Assembly: GCF_005222225.1 (NCBI RefSeq)
Contig: NZ_CP036536.1
Coordinates: 3,868,001-3,932,000 of the forward strand
Length of the DNA: 64,000 bases
From: Salinimonas lutimaris
GTDB taxonomy: Bacteria; Pseudomonadota; Gammaproteobacteria; Enterobacterales; Alteromonadaceae
Reading direction: 5' to 3'
Within the stretch, counting starts at the first letter, position 1. Every line of letters starts with the position of its first letter. The notes beneath the pieces are model-generated. The model saw nothing but the letters and a program-made list of their open reading frames with translations. It did not search any database and was not told the DNA's origin. The position numbers and the translations under genes were made by a program. This document shows positions 53,961 through 62,723 of this stretch, one piece after another.

Positions 53961-54542
53961 TTAAAAGTTGTACCGGGCATTGACGCCAAATACATCCACA
54001 TCATCGCCCATGTCGTAGTTCAGACCCACAGCAAATTCAGGCGAGATAAGATAGTCCGCGCCCACGTTCACCGATGTGGTGCTGTCAGTGGTATCGATGT
54101 AACGAACCGAGCCTTTCAGTTCGACATTCGGCATGACCATGGAGCGCACGCCGGCCGTCAGACCGTAACCGTCATCATCTGTGGTAAGCGTACCCAGTGC
54201 ACTGGCATATTCAATATCAGCGTATTCATAGCTGAGTATGCCATACACATCGGTTGTCTGGTTCAGCCCGTAGCGATAGCCGACGCCAGCGGTGCCCTGA
54301 GTTACGTCCATATCTACGCCCTGCCAGGTATCGTCAATCTGGCTGTAGCTACCGGCAACAAAAATATCATCGGTAATTTTCTTGGAAATGTACGGAATAA
54401 CCCCTTTGGGTTTGAAGTCGCCAACCGGTGATTCAATATCAGCCTGCACATAAGTAGCCTGCACATAATCCCACGCAGGAGACACGGCCATGGCCGGTAA
54501 ACTTGCCGCGCCAAGGGCGCACAGTAGAAGCGGGTATTTCAT
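53961..54542 (-). CDS. Outer-membrane beta-barrel protein (copy 1)
   Basis: 193-aa OmpX/opacity-like small barrel: signal peptide (cut near AMA/VS, residue 19), alternating amphipathic strands and a C-terminal aromatic ending (NARYNF), which is the outer-membrane insertion signal. Paralogous to the next upstream gene (both have TDxxxGxGY-like strands, GVRSMVM and YNF ends). GAGGA precedes the ATG at 54542. Function unknown. Confidence 0.8.
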   Translation of the reverse strand: MKYPLLLCALGAASLPAMAVSPAWDYVQATYVQADIESPVGDFKPKGVIPYISKKITDDIFVAGSYSQIDDTWQGVDMDVTQGTAGVGYRYGLNQTTDVYGILSYEYADIEYASALGTLTTDDDGYGLTAGVRSMVMPNVELKGSVRYIDTTDSTTSVNVGADYLISPEFAVGLNYDMGDDVDVFGVNARYNF

Positions 54543-54746
54543 GAAAATCCTCATTTAGCGACGAAAGTAACCGCAACATGCGGTGAAGTAATAAATTGTA
54601 ATTAACACGAGCCGGGAAAAAAGAGAAATTAAGGATTTTGCATAAAAATCATTCATTTATAGCAGCAACAGGTCCGACCTTACAACTTACTTATGAGTCG
54701 GTAATTAGTGACGACAACAGAAATGTCGTCACTTTAGCCCTTAAAA

Positions 54747-55331
54747 TCAGAAGTTATAGCGCAAATTAAAGCCGAATGTTTTGGCATCACTGCCAACGTC
54801 GTAGTTCACGCCTATTGCTGCAAATGGCGAAACCAGGTAATCAACGCCCAGCCCAAGTGAGCTCTGCCCTTCGCCCTCAATATGTACGTGCCTGAGTGCG
54901 CCTTTCAGTTCAAGCTGGTCCAGCACCATAGAACGCACACCGGTCATGATTCCGACCCCATGGCCATCCTCTTTATTATCAAAAAAGGGCGTGTCGACTT
55001 CCGCGCTCGCATATTCATAGCTTAATGCCACAAACCAGTCGGTCGACTGAGTCATACTATATTTGTAGCCAAGACCGGCGTTGCCCTGCTCAAGATCGAT
55101 CTCAACTGACTGGTAATCATCACTTAAACTGGCAAACGATCCGGCAATAAAAAAGTGCTCACTAAGCTCATAAGACCCAAAAACCATCAGGCCATTGGGG
55201 TCCAGCTCACTTAAACCGTCGATATCCGTCTGAATATATCCCAGCTGTGCATAGTTCCATGTTGGCGACACTGCGGCCACCGCATTCACTGAAAGCAACC
55301 CCATAAGCGAGGCGAGAAGCGTTGATTTCAT
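54747..55331 (-). CDS. Outer-membrane beta-barrel protein (copy 2)
   Basis: 194-aa small barrel, paralogue of the gene 200 bp downstream: SPTWNYAQLGYIQTDIDG against SPAWDYVQATYVQADIES, GVRSMVLDQLELKGALRH against GVRSMVMPNVELKGSVRY, and NLRYNF end. Signal peptide cut near VAA/VS. AAGGAA lies 6 nt before the ATG at 55331. The pair is a local tandem duplication. Confidence 0.8.
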   Translation of the reverse strand: MKSTLLASLMGLLSVNAVAAVSPTWNYAQLGYIQTDIDGLSELDPNGLMVFGSYELSEHFFIAGSFASLSDDYQSVEIDLEQGNAGLGYKYSMTQSTDWFVALSYEYASAEVDTPFFDNKEDGHGVGIMTGVRSMVLDQLELKGALRHVHIEGEGQSSLGLGVDYLVSPFAAIGVNYDVGSDAKTFGFNLRYNF

Positions 55332-55528
55332 AACATTCCTTGCTGTAATTAAACACAAACCGCCATACCTTATGGCGCTAATCCATTGTATGGGATAAAA
55401 AAATCACGGATACAGCAATGCGACGAATGACCAGATTTTCAACAGGATGATGGGAGACGAAAGAGGGGCACAGATCTTTATGTATCGTTTTTAACTCCCA
55501 GGCGATAAATTCCCATCAGTATGGGGAA

Positions 55529-56017
55529 GTGGCCGCTTTGCGCCGGATAGACATCGACCTGCCCTATGTCCACGTTCGTAAGAACATTTCCGCTCGCGGG
55601 GTGGTCGATGCACCCAAAACAGCATCGGGTGTCAGAAAGACAGTGCTACCTCGCACCGCCCAGGTTGTTGTCTCCGAGCAGCTAAAGTCACATGACGGCG
55701 AACGGGTGTGGTGCACAGAAGATGGGAAACCCTATACGAGTAATCGGGTAATTGCCGAAACAGTGTGGTATCGTCAGCTCGACCAAGCGGGTATCAAAAG
55801 AAGACTAACACCCTACAAAACCCGTCACTCTTTTATTAGTTGGATGCTAAAAGCAGGCGAGCCAATTTTAATTGTCGCTCATCATGTCGGCCACTCTGAC
55901 ACCCAAATGATAGAAAAAAGATATGCTCGTTTTATACCCGATTCTGCGCCGAAATGGTACGTAGATGACCCCGAAAAATTTATTGCCTTAAAAAATTCAA
56001 TGAAATCAATAGAATAA
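55529..56017 (+). pseudogene. Tyrosine recombinase (integrase) fragment, N-terminally truncated
   Basis: 162 residues equal to the catalytic half of a phage/island integrase. The frame begins inside the first catalytic box (GEVAALRRIDIDL) and lacks the Arg-I element and the arm-binding domain. Still present are KTRHSF (second-box Arg and His), HHVGHSDTQMIEKRYARF (third His and the Tyr nucleophile near residue 135). The frame is open only 80 bp upstream (to a TGA near 55448), so the missing part is truly gone. Probably an inactive remnant; a GTG at 55529 could start a short product. Confidence 0.75.
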
Positions 56018-56116
56018 CTAAACGCTTATATTTATAAATAAACTATAAGCACTTTCCTCGGCGCTGGGCTTCCTGCTTCGCGCCAATATTCGCACATCTT
56101 AAATAAGGAATACCTA

Positions 56117-56698
56117 ATGCGAAATCTTGTTACTGGCCTGACTCTGGCTGCGGCTTCTCTGTTTTCTTTTTCAGCGCCGGTGTATAGCGGTGAATTTAAT
56201 CCCCAAGTACGGGAGATGGTGGGGGACGTTAGGACCCTCCGCTGCGAAAAAGTATTGATAAAAAGCGCGTATGCTGACAGCTATGAAGACTTTGAAAGGA
56301 AGGTAAACAACGATTCGGATGACGTAGGGCATAACAGGGCTATTCTAGAAATCGAATACAATTTCAGTACCGGATTCCTTTCACACGCCGAAATTTTACC
56401 GACAAAAACAGACAAATCATGGTCAGTAATGCCAGATTTTAATTCAGATTTTAAAGCATATACCCTAATAAAAACTGCGGACAAACTCGTATCTATATAT
56501 GAGACAAAGGAAGTTGGAGAGGTTACAACCGTAGTAGTTTTTGATATTTATGGCGAGCCTTCATTTCTTAGATTTACAGTAAAAGACGAAGAAAAACGAC
56601 GCTTTTCCGAGACCCTTATCAAAGCAGACAGTGGCTTATTTGGCTGCTCCACCGAACCCCTTACCGGACGAAACCCAAGACAAACACTTCCTTGGTAA
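56117..56698 (+). CDS. Predicted secreted protein of unknown function
   Basis: 193-aa protein with a signal peptide (MRNLVTGLTLAAASLFSFSA, cut near residue 25). The mature part has a Cys pair (near 43 and 176) that could form a disulfide, and no domain I recognise. Base composition is more AT-rich than its neighbours and codon use is looser (AAA, ATA, TTT), as expected for transferred DNA. It follows the integrase fragment. AAGGAA lies before the ATG. Confidence 0.65.
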   Translation: MRNLVTGLTLAAASLFSFSAPVYSGEFNPQVREMVGDVRTLRCEKVLIKSAYADSYEDFERKVNNDSDDVGHNRAILEIEYNFSTGFLSHAEILPTKTDKSWSVMPDFNSDFKAYTLIKTADKLVSIYETKEVGEVTTVVVFDIYGEPSFLRFTVKDEEKRRFSETLIKADSGLFGCSTEPLTGRNPRQTLPW

Positions 56699-57170
56699 AC
56701 CCTGACAAACGGGGCGGTTGAGCGACTGCCCCTTATCCTTTCCAATAGCTACAATAAACCAATAAATCATTATTTCTGTATTCCATTATTTAATAACTTA
56801 TTTATTGGCTTAATTGATCATTTCATTTATTAAGACATTTATTCATTGCTGGATAACTTGCTCTAAGCTACTAAATAGGTATTCCGTTTATCCCCGTGAG
56901 TGCGGGGAACACCTTCTCGTAACCGTCTAGCTATGACTTACCCCTTGGTTATTATCCTGCTTTCGGGCTTTGCCCCAAAATGCAAAAATCAAACTAAAGA
57001 CGGGGGTGTTGGTCATTCCTTTACCTTCACGTATTGTTGCGATCTAATTTTTGTCTCGTTGACCTATGGAACATTATAATTTTCCAAATAACAAGACATT
57101 AAATATCAGTGGAAAAAGCCGGAGCATCGAAACAAGGCATTTTTCCATGGTGTATGAACGTGGGTAAGTT
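56699..57170. other. AT-rich non-coding stretch downstream of glmS
   Basis: No open frame of note. A weak GGGGC/GCCCC hairpin just after the secreted-protein gene (56711-56732) could end its transcript. The part at 56750-56885 is very AT-rich, next to a lone CRISPR-like repeat. Composition differs from the core genome. Confidence 0.5.
56885..56912. repeat. Solitary type I-E-like CRISPR repeat
   Basis: A 28-nt element beginning CGTTTATCCCCG and ending TGCGGGGAACAC, with a hairpin CCCCG/CGGGG. Read on the minus strand it begins GTGTTCCCCGC and ends GGGGATAAACG, the hallmark form of type I-E repeats. No second copy occurs at the expected 61-bp spacing and no cas gene is in the window, so there is no array. 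Confidence 0.6.
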
Positions 57171-57174
57171 ACAT

Positions 57175-57200
57175 AAAAAAAACCACCGCGTTTGCGGTGG
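57175..57200 (-). terminator. glmS terminator
   Basis: On the minus strand CCACCGC pairs with GCGGTGG followed by eight T residues; it is 74-100 bp after the glmS stop. Confidence 0.85.
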
Positions 57201-57232
57201 TCTGATGTAGTCTATTCAGTTCGGTATAAGGC

Positions 57233-57262
57233 GTTATTGCGCTTGGGTAAAAGCGCAATAAC
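57233..57262. repeat. Perfect 12-bp hairpin in the glmS 3' region
   Basis: GTTATTGCGCTT and AAGCGCAATAAC are perfect complements around a 6-nt loop (GGGTAA), 12 bp after the glmS stop and before the terminator. It may stabilise or process the glmS mRNA end. This is also where Tn7-type elements usually insert. Confidence 0.6.
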
Positions 57263-57274
57263 CGTTCACAAACC

Positions 57275-59107
57275 TTATTCTACGGTTACTGACTTAGCCA
57301 GGTTACGGGGCTGGTCAACATCGGTGCCTTTGATAAGGGCAACATAGTACGACAGCAGCTGTAATGGCAGCGTGTAGATAATGGGTGCGATAGCCGGTTC
57401 ACAATGCGGTACGTTGATAACGCGCATGGTCTCGTCGCTGGTAAATTTGGCGTTTTTGTCGGCAAACACGTACATGATACCGCCACGGGCACGCACTTCT
57501 TCCACGTTGGATTTCAGTTTTTCCAGCAGCTCGTTATTAGGCGCCACCACAATTACCGGCATTTCTTCATCGATCAGGGCCAGCGGGCCGTGTTTCAGTT
57601 CGCCTGAGGCATAGGCTTCAGCGTGAATGTAAGAAATCTCTTTTAGTTTGAGCGCGCCTTCCATGGCAATCGGATACTGATCGCCACGGCCTAAGAACAG
57701 GCTGTGATGCTTATCAGCAAATTCTTCGGCCAGGTCTTCAATTCCCTCACTGATAGTCAGGGTTTCTTCCAGCTTGGCCGGCAGACTGTGCAGGGCTTTT
57801 ACAATGCCGGTATGATCTGCATCGCTCATGCCTTTGTGCTTGCCAATGGCCAGTGTCAGCATTAAAAATGCGGTTAACTGGGTAGTGAAGGCCTTGGTAG
57901 AGGCCACGCCAATTTCCGCCCCGGCTTTGGTCATAAACGCCAGATCTGATTCGCGCACCAGCGATGAGCCAGGTACGTTACAAATCGTCAGGCTGGACAT
58001 ATAGCCCAGTTCCTTGGCCAGACGCAGTGCAGCGAGCGTATCGGCGGTTTCACCAGACTGTGAAATAGTCACCAGCAGGCTGTTTTCATGCACCACGGAC
58101 TTGCGGTAGCGAAACTCAGAGGCAATTTCCACTCCGCAGGATACATTGGCATATTGCTCCAGCCAGTAGCGGGCAGTCATACCGGCATGATAGCTGGTAC
58201 CACAGGCAATAATCTGCACATGCTTCACCTGCGACAGAATTTCTTCAGCGCCTTCACCAAAGATGTCGGCCATCAGATCCGTTTCACCCAGACGGTCTTT
58301 CAGCGCGTTACGCACAACCGTAGGCTGCTCGTGAATCTCTTTTAACATGTAGTGACGGTAGCCGGCTTTATCGCCCGCATCGTGCTCAATGTTTGATTCA
58401 ATGATTTCACGCTCTACCGGCGCGCCGGTTTTATCAAAAATGTTGACTTCGCGACGGGTAATTTCCGCCACATCGCCTTCTTCCAAGAAGATAAAACGAC
58501 GGGTCACCGGCAGCAGGGCCATTTGGTCAGAAGCAATGAAGTTTTCGCCCAGACCCAGACCAATCACCAGCGGGCTGCCTGAACGGGCTACCACGACTTT
58601 TTCCGGATTGTTTTTATCCATGATGACTGTGCCGTAAGCACCGTGGAACTGTTGCACGGCGTTTTGAACCGCTTTTAGCAGCTCTGCGCCTTGTTTAAGC
58701 TCTTCATGCACAGTGTGGGCAATGGTTTCGGTGTCAGTGTCGCTGGTAAAGGTATAGCCTTTGGCGCGCAGCTGTTCACGCAAATCCAGATAGTTTTCAA
58801 TAATACCGTTGTGTACCACAGCAACCCGCTCGTTTGAAAAATGCGGGTGCGCATTGGCTTCGGTCACACCACCGTGGGTAGCCCAGCGTGTATGGGCAAT
58901 ACCCGTGCTGCCCAGCGCATCCTGCTGGGCCACGGCATCAGCCAGCTCCTGTACCTTACCGGTACGGCGAATCCGGTTTAATGAGCCATCGGCCTGTAGC
59001 AGTGCCACACCGGCTGAATCGTAACCCCGGTATTCCAGGCGCTTAAGCCCTTCTAATAAAATTTCAACAACATTACGTTCGGCTACAGCGCCTACAATTC
59101 CACACAT
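57275..59107 (-). CDS. glmS: Glutamine-fructose-6-phosphate aminotransferase
   Basis: 610-aa enzyme making glucosamine-6-P from fructose-6-P and glutamine, first step to UDP-GlcNAc. Nucleophile Cys2 (MCGIVGAV), glutaminase domain (about 1-235), and two SIS domains (about 285-420 and 455-600) with STKAFTTQ and the C-terminal [11 protein letters not shown]. It sits 3 bp after a DeoR-type regulator, with which it is cotranscribed. Its 3' end is the standard TnsD/attTn7 target. Confidence 0.97.
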   Translation of the reverse strand: MCGIVGAVAERNVVEILLEGLKRLEYRGYDSAGVALLQADGSLNRIRRTGKVQELADAVAQQDALGSTGIAHTRWATHGGVTEANAHPHFSNERVAVVHNGIIENYLDLREQLRAKGYTFTSDTDTETIAHTVHEELKQGAELLKAVQNAVQQFHGAYGTVIMDKNNPEKVVVARSGSPLVIGLGLGENFIASDQMALLPVTRRFIFLEEGDVAEITRREVNIFDKTGAPVEREIIESNIEHDAGDKAGYRHYMLKEIHEQPTVVRNALKDRLGETDLMADIFGEGAEEILSQVKHVQIIACGTSYHAGMTARYWLEQYANVSCGVEIASEFRYRKSVVHENSLLVTISQSGETADTLAALRLAKELGYMSSLTICNVPGSSLVRESDLAFMTKAGAEIGVASTKAFTTQLTAFLMLTLAIGKHKGMSDADHTGIVKALHSLPAKLEETLTISEGIEDLAEEFADKHHSLFLGRGDQYPIAMEGALKLKEISYIHAEAYASGELKHGPLALIDEEMPVIVVAPNNELLEKLKSNVEEVRARGGIMYVFADKNAKFTSDETMRVINVPHCEPAIAPIIYTLPLQLLSYYVALIKGTDVDQPRNLAKSVTVE

Positions 59108-59110
59108 ACA

Positions 59111-59908
59111 TCATTCTCCGTTTGGCGTGGCAATCATTACCTGTACGCCTTGATCTGTAATTGCTTGTTTTACCTGAGGATCGATATTGTCATCGGTCAC
59201 CAGATAATCGATATTCTGCCAGGCCAGCTCCAGGTTCGGCATTTTGTGCGCAAACTTGCTGGACTCAGCAACAATCACCACCTGCTGCGCAGCATCTGCC
59301 ATGGTCTGCGTCAGGCCGGTGAGTTCATTAAACGTGGTAGTGCCGCGCTGGGCATCAATGCCGGCAGCACCTATAAAAGCATAGTCGAAGCTGTACGCCT
59401 GTGTGACCTGTTCGGCCATATGTCCCTGAAATGACTGCGACAGCGGATCCCAGGTGCCGCCGGTCATCAACACCGTTGGCTCATTGTCCTGCCCGGTCAG
59501 ATAATTAGCTACATTCAAAGAGTTGGTCATTACCACCAGACGGGAAAAGCGCATAACATGGGGCAGCATAGACGCGGTGGTACTACCGCTGTCGATAATG
59601 ATTCTGGCGTTGTTTTTCAGCAGACTGGCCGCACACTGCCCAATGGCTGACTTCTGACGTGACAAGCTGGTGCGCGTGACGCGGCTGCCCGGCTGTGGCT
59701 CCAGACTTCCCGGGTGCGCCGGCAATGGCGCGGCACCGCCGAACTGGCGCAACAAAAGTCCCTGCTCAGCTAACACTGTCAGGTCTTTTCGAATGGTGAC
59801 TTCGGAGGTTTTAAAGGCCCCGGCCAGGTCGTCAACCTGTACGTGGCCCTGCTGGTTCACCCAATCCACAATCGCCTGGCGACGTTGCTGGGTATTACGC
59901 TTTTGCAT
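59111..59908 (-). CDS. DeoR/GlpR-family regulator upstream of glmS
   Basis: 265-aa sugar-responsive repressor. DeoR HTH at about residues 5-60 (VQVDDLAGAFKTSEVTIRKDLTVL) and a DeoR sensor domain with DSGSTTASML (near 106-115) that binds sugar phosphates. As the immediate neighbour (3-bp gap) of glmS it probably tunes amino-sugar supply. An imperfect dyad (TTCAA-N8-TTGAA) lies just upstream near 59916-59933. Confidence 0.88.
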   Translation of the reverse strand: MQKRNTQQRRQAIVDWVNQQGHVQVDDLAGAFKTSEVTIRKDLTVLAEQGLLLRQFGGAAPLPAHPGSLEPQPGSRVTRTSLSRQKSAIGQCAASLLKNNARIIIDSGSTTASMLPHVMRFSRLVVMTNSLNVANYLTGQDNEPTVLMTGGTWDPLSQSFQGHMAEQVTQAYSFDYAFIGAAGIDAQRGTTTFNELTGLTQTMADAAQQVVIVAESSKFAHKMPNLELAWQNIDYLVTDDNIDPQVKQAITDQGVQVMIATPNGE

Positions 59909-59996
59909 TTCGAAACTTCAACTTACGACTTGAAATATATTAAAGTATTTTAGTTTACGTTTTGCAAATTATATTTTGTGCTAAAAGGCTATCTCA

Positions 59997-61019
59997 TTAC
60001 AAATAAACGCGTTTTTCCTGCGCCTGACTTTGTAATGCAGCTTCGATGACCTGAATCAACGGGATAACACTCTGTGCACTGGCCGGAGACGCTTCGCCCT
60101 GAGTGATTGCGCGTTCCAGCTGTTCATAAAATGCCACATAATTACCCCGTTCAGTGGCAATGGGATCACAGGCTGTTTCGAAACAAAACTTACCTTGCAG
60201 GCTGCTGTCTTCCACGCCAAAGCTATCATCATTAAGCGGCAGGCCGGCTTTTAGCTGGTTTTCCTGCGGATCCAGGCCGTATTTGCGGTAACTGCCGGCG
60301 GTTCCCTGCACATCAAACCGCAAGGTGGTGTTGCCCTGAAATGGCGAACTGCCTACCAATACCTGAAGCCCTGGGTAAAACAGGGTGACATCGTAGCAGT
60401 CATCGCTTTGTCCGCCGTCACGCAGAATCGCAATATTGGCCGACACCGACTCAGGTGTACCAAATAGCTGAATGGCCTGGTCAATCAGATGCGGGCCTAA
60501 ATCCCAGAAAATACCCGCGCCGGGGCCGGCATTTTCACGCCAGCGATTTTTGGGTGCAGGGCGAAACCGGTCAAAGCGGCTGACCATGCGCCGGATACTG
60601 CCAAACCGGCCACTTTCCTGCAATTTCCGGACGGTCAGAAAGTCACCGTCAAAGCGGCGGTTGTGATACACATGAATACTGCCCGGGCTCAGCTCTGCCT
60701 GAGCGGCCAGTGAAGCGGCATCGGCGGCGGACAGAGTAAAAGGCTTTTCTACCAGTACATGGCAACCCGCCTGCAGACTCAGGCTGGCCTGTGGATAATG
60801 CAAATCATTTGGCGTGGTGATAATGCACAGTTCAAAACCACCGTGGGCCAGCGCGTCTTCAAGCGTGGCAAACACCGGCGTATCCGGCAGCACCTCAGCA
60901 ACCGCTTCCGGCCGCGACGAAACCACGCCGCTCACCTCAAAGCCGTTTAACCCGCGTACAAAAGGAAGATGAAAAGTCTGAGCGGAAAAACCAAATCCCA
61001 CCAGCAATGTTGAAATCAT
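59997..61019 (-). CDS. Gfo/Idh/MocA-family oxidoreductase
   Basis: 340-aa NAD(P)-dependent oxidoreductase. Rossmann start LLVGFGFSAQTFHLPF (near residues 5-20), the GxGFSA form and the EKPFTL segment (near 92-97, catalytic Lys) are clear; GPGAGIFWDLGPHLIDQA near 160-177 holds the active-site His. Similar to YhhX/YdgJ-type sugar or inositol dehydrogenases; substrate unknown. The ATG at 61019 has AGGTG upstream; the frame is open to 61052. Confidence 0.85.
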   Translation of the reverse strand: MISTLLVGFGFSAQTFHLPFVRGLNGFEVSGVVSSRPEAVAEVLPDTPVFATLEDALAHGGFELCIITTPNDLHYPQASLSLQAGCHVLVEKPFTLSAADAASLAAQAELSPGSIHVYHNRRFDGDFLTVRKLQESGRFGSIRRMVSRFDRFRPAPKNRWRENAGPGAGIFWDLGPHLIDQAIQLFGTPESVSANIAILRDGGQSDDCYDVTLFYPGLQVLVGSSPFQGNTTLRFDVQGTAGSYRKYGLDPQENQLKAGLPLNDDSFGVEDSSLQGKFCFETACDPIATERGNYVAFYEQLERAITQGEASPASAQSVIPLIQVIEAALQSQAQEKRVYL

Positions 61020-61117
61020 AATAACACCTGTTATCAAAACATGTCGGTGCACCCTATCGCGTTAACGTCTTTATCTCAAAGCGATTACGCCGGGTACGGT
61101 ACAATTCAGGAGCAAAC

Positions 61118-61143
61118 AAAAAAGCCACATGCAGACATGTGGC
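61118..61143 (-). terminator. glmU terminator
   Basis: GCCACATG and CATGTGGC form a perfect 8-bp stem followed by six T residues on the minus strand, 22 bp after the glmU stop. Confidence 0.88.
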
Positions 61144-61164
61144 TTTGAACATAAAATGCGGTGC

Positions 61165-62526
61165 TTACTTTTTAGTCGGACGCGGCCAGTTGGCAATATT
61201 ACGCTGACGGGCGCGCGCCACGGTCAGTGCATCATCCTCAACATCGGTGGTGACCACCGAGCCTGCGCCAACGGTGGCGTTATCACCCACACTCACCGGC
61301 GCAACCAGTGAGGAGTTAGAGCCGATAAACGCGTGCTTACCAATCAGAGTTTTTGATTTGTTCACCCCATCATAGTTACAGGTGATGGTGCCAGCCCCGA
61401 TATTAGCTCCGGCGCCAATCTCAGCATCCCCCAGATAGGTCAGGTGGTTGGCTTTGGCGCCCTCGCCCAGAATAGCTTTTTTAATCTCAACAAAGTTACC
61501 TACCTTGGCTTTGGTATGCAGCACCGCGCCCGGGCGTAAACGTGCATATGGCCCAACCGTACAGGCTTCGCCTACCTGAGCGTCTTCTACAATGCTGTTG
61601 GCTTCAATCACCGCGTTATCTGTCACGGTGCAGTTGCGCAAAATACAGTTAGGACCGATGGATACGTTATTGCCCAGCACTACCTTGCCTTCAAATACCG
61701 CGTTGATATCAATAAACACATCAGAGCCGGTCTGAACCTCACCGCGAATATCAACACGGGCCGGATCGGCCAGGGTTGCTCCGCCATGCATCAATGCTTC
61801 GGCCTGCCAGCGTTGTAATACCCGCTCCAGTTTTGCCAGATGCACCCGGTTATTCACCCCTTCGGTTTCAGCCACTTCATCAGGCTGCGCAGCCTGAATC
61901 ACCTTTCCCTGGGCGGCTGCCATGGCAATCACATCGGTCAGGTAATACTCTCCCTGGGCATTGTCATTGCTCAGCTCAGACAACCAGCGCTTCAGATCGC
62001 CGCCGTTCATCATCATCATGCCAGTATTGATTTCGCGTATTTCACGCTGGGCATCGGTGGCATCTTTATGTTCAACAATCGCGCTGATATTGCCCTGTTC
62101 ATTTCTAACAATACGGCCCATACCAGTGGGGTCGTCCAGCTCCACCGTCAGCAGAGCCAGGTCACAATCGGCTTTTACTTTCACCAGACGCTCCAGGGTT
62201 TGCTGACGAATCAGGGGCGCGTCCCCCACCAGCACCAGCACATCCTCATCGTCTTTAACATGCGGCGCAGCCTGCTGCACAGCATGGCCGGTGCCCAGCT
62301 GTTCTGCCTGTAAGCACCAGTTCAGATTCTGACCGCTGACTTCATCCTGTAGCTGGTCACCGCCGTGGCCGTATACCAGATGAACTGCACTGGCCTGCAT
62401 CTGTTCAACCGTATTGATGATGCGCTGCACCATCGGCACGCCACCTACCTTGTGCAGCACTTTAGGTAAAGAAGACTTCATCCGGGTGCCTTTACCGGCA
62501 GCCAGAACAACAACAGAAAACGCCAT
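61165..62526 (-). CDS. glmU: Bifunctional GlcN-1-P acetyltransferase / GlcNAc-1-P uridylyltransferase
   Basis: 453-aa enzyme making UDP-GlcNAc for peptidoglycan and LPS. N-terminal uridylyltransferase ([11 protein letters not shown] near 8-18, then [14 protein letters not shown]), central linker, and a left-handed beta-helix acetyltransferase with many I/V-G-x-x hexapeptides (about 250-430) including NFVEIKKA and [11 protein letters not shown]. Length equals E. coli GlmU (456). Its product chain continues from GlmS encoded nearby. Terminator follows. Confidence 0.97.
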   Translation of the reverse strand: MAFSVVVLAAGKGTRMKSSLPKVLHKVGGVPMVQRIINTVEQMQASAVHLVYGHGGDQLQDEVSGQNLNWCLQAEQLGTGHAVQQAAPHVKDDEDVLVLVGDAPLIRQQTLERLVKVKADCDLALLTVELDDPTGMGRIVRNEQGNISAIVEHKDATDAQREIREINTGMMMMNGGDLKRWLSELSNDNAQGEYYLTDVIAMAAAQGKVIQAAQPDEVAETEGVNNRVHLAKLERVLQRWQAEALMHGGATLADPARVDIRGEVQTGSDVFIDINAVFEGKVVLGNNVSIGPNCILRNCTVTDNAVIEANSIVEDAQVGEACTVGPYARLRPGAVLHTKAKVGNFVEIKKAILGEGAKANHLTYLGDAEIGAGANIGAGTITCNYDGVNKSKTLIGKHAFIGSNSSLVAPVSVGDNATVGAGSVVTTDVEDDALTVARARQRNIANWPRPTKK

Positions 62527-62723
62527 GCAAATTCCTTAACGTGTAAAATTCAAATCGATAATGTAATCAGTGTAACCAAGCTGTTGAGCTACGTCAGCGT
62601 CTAATTTGTATGTATTTATGCACTTTTTATACACAAGTGCATCTGGTCGGGCACTTAATGACCAGTTATACTCTGTAACACCCATTTACGATTATAAATT
62701 TACGCAAAGGAGTTTGCTTTTTC

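Noticed and set aside
57000..57030. TGTTGGTCATTCC near 57009 as a possible Tn7-like end
   Set aside because: Only a weak match to TGTGGGCGGACA, no repeated end-binding sites and no matching opposite end found.
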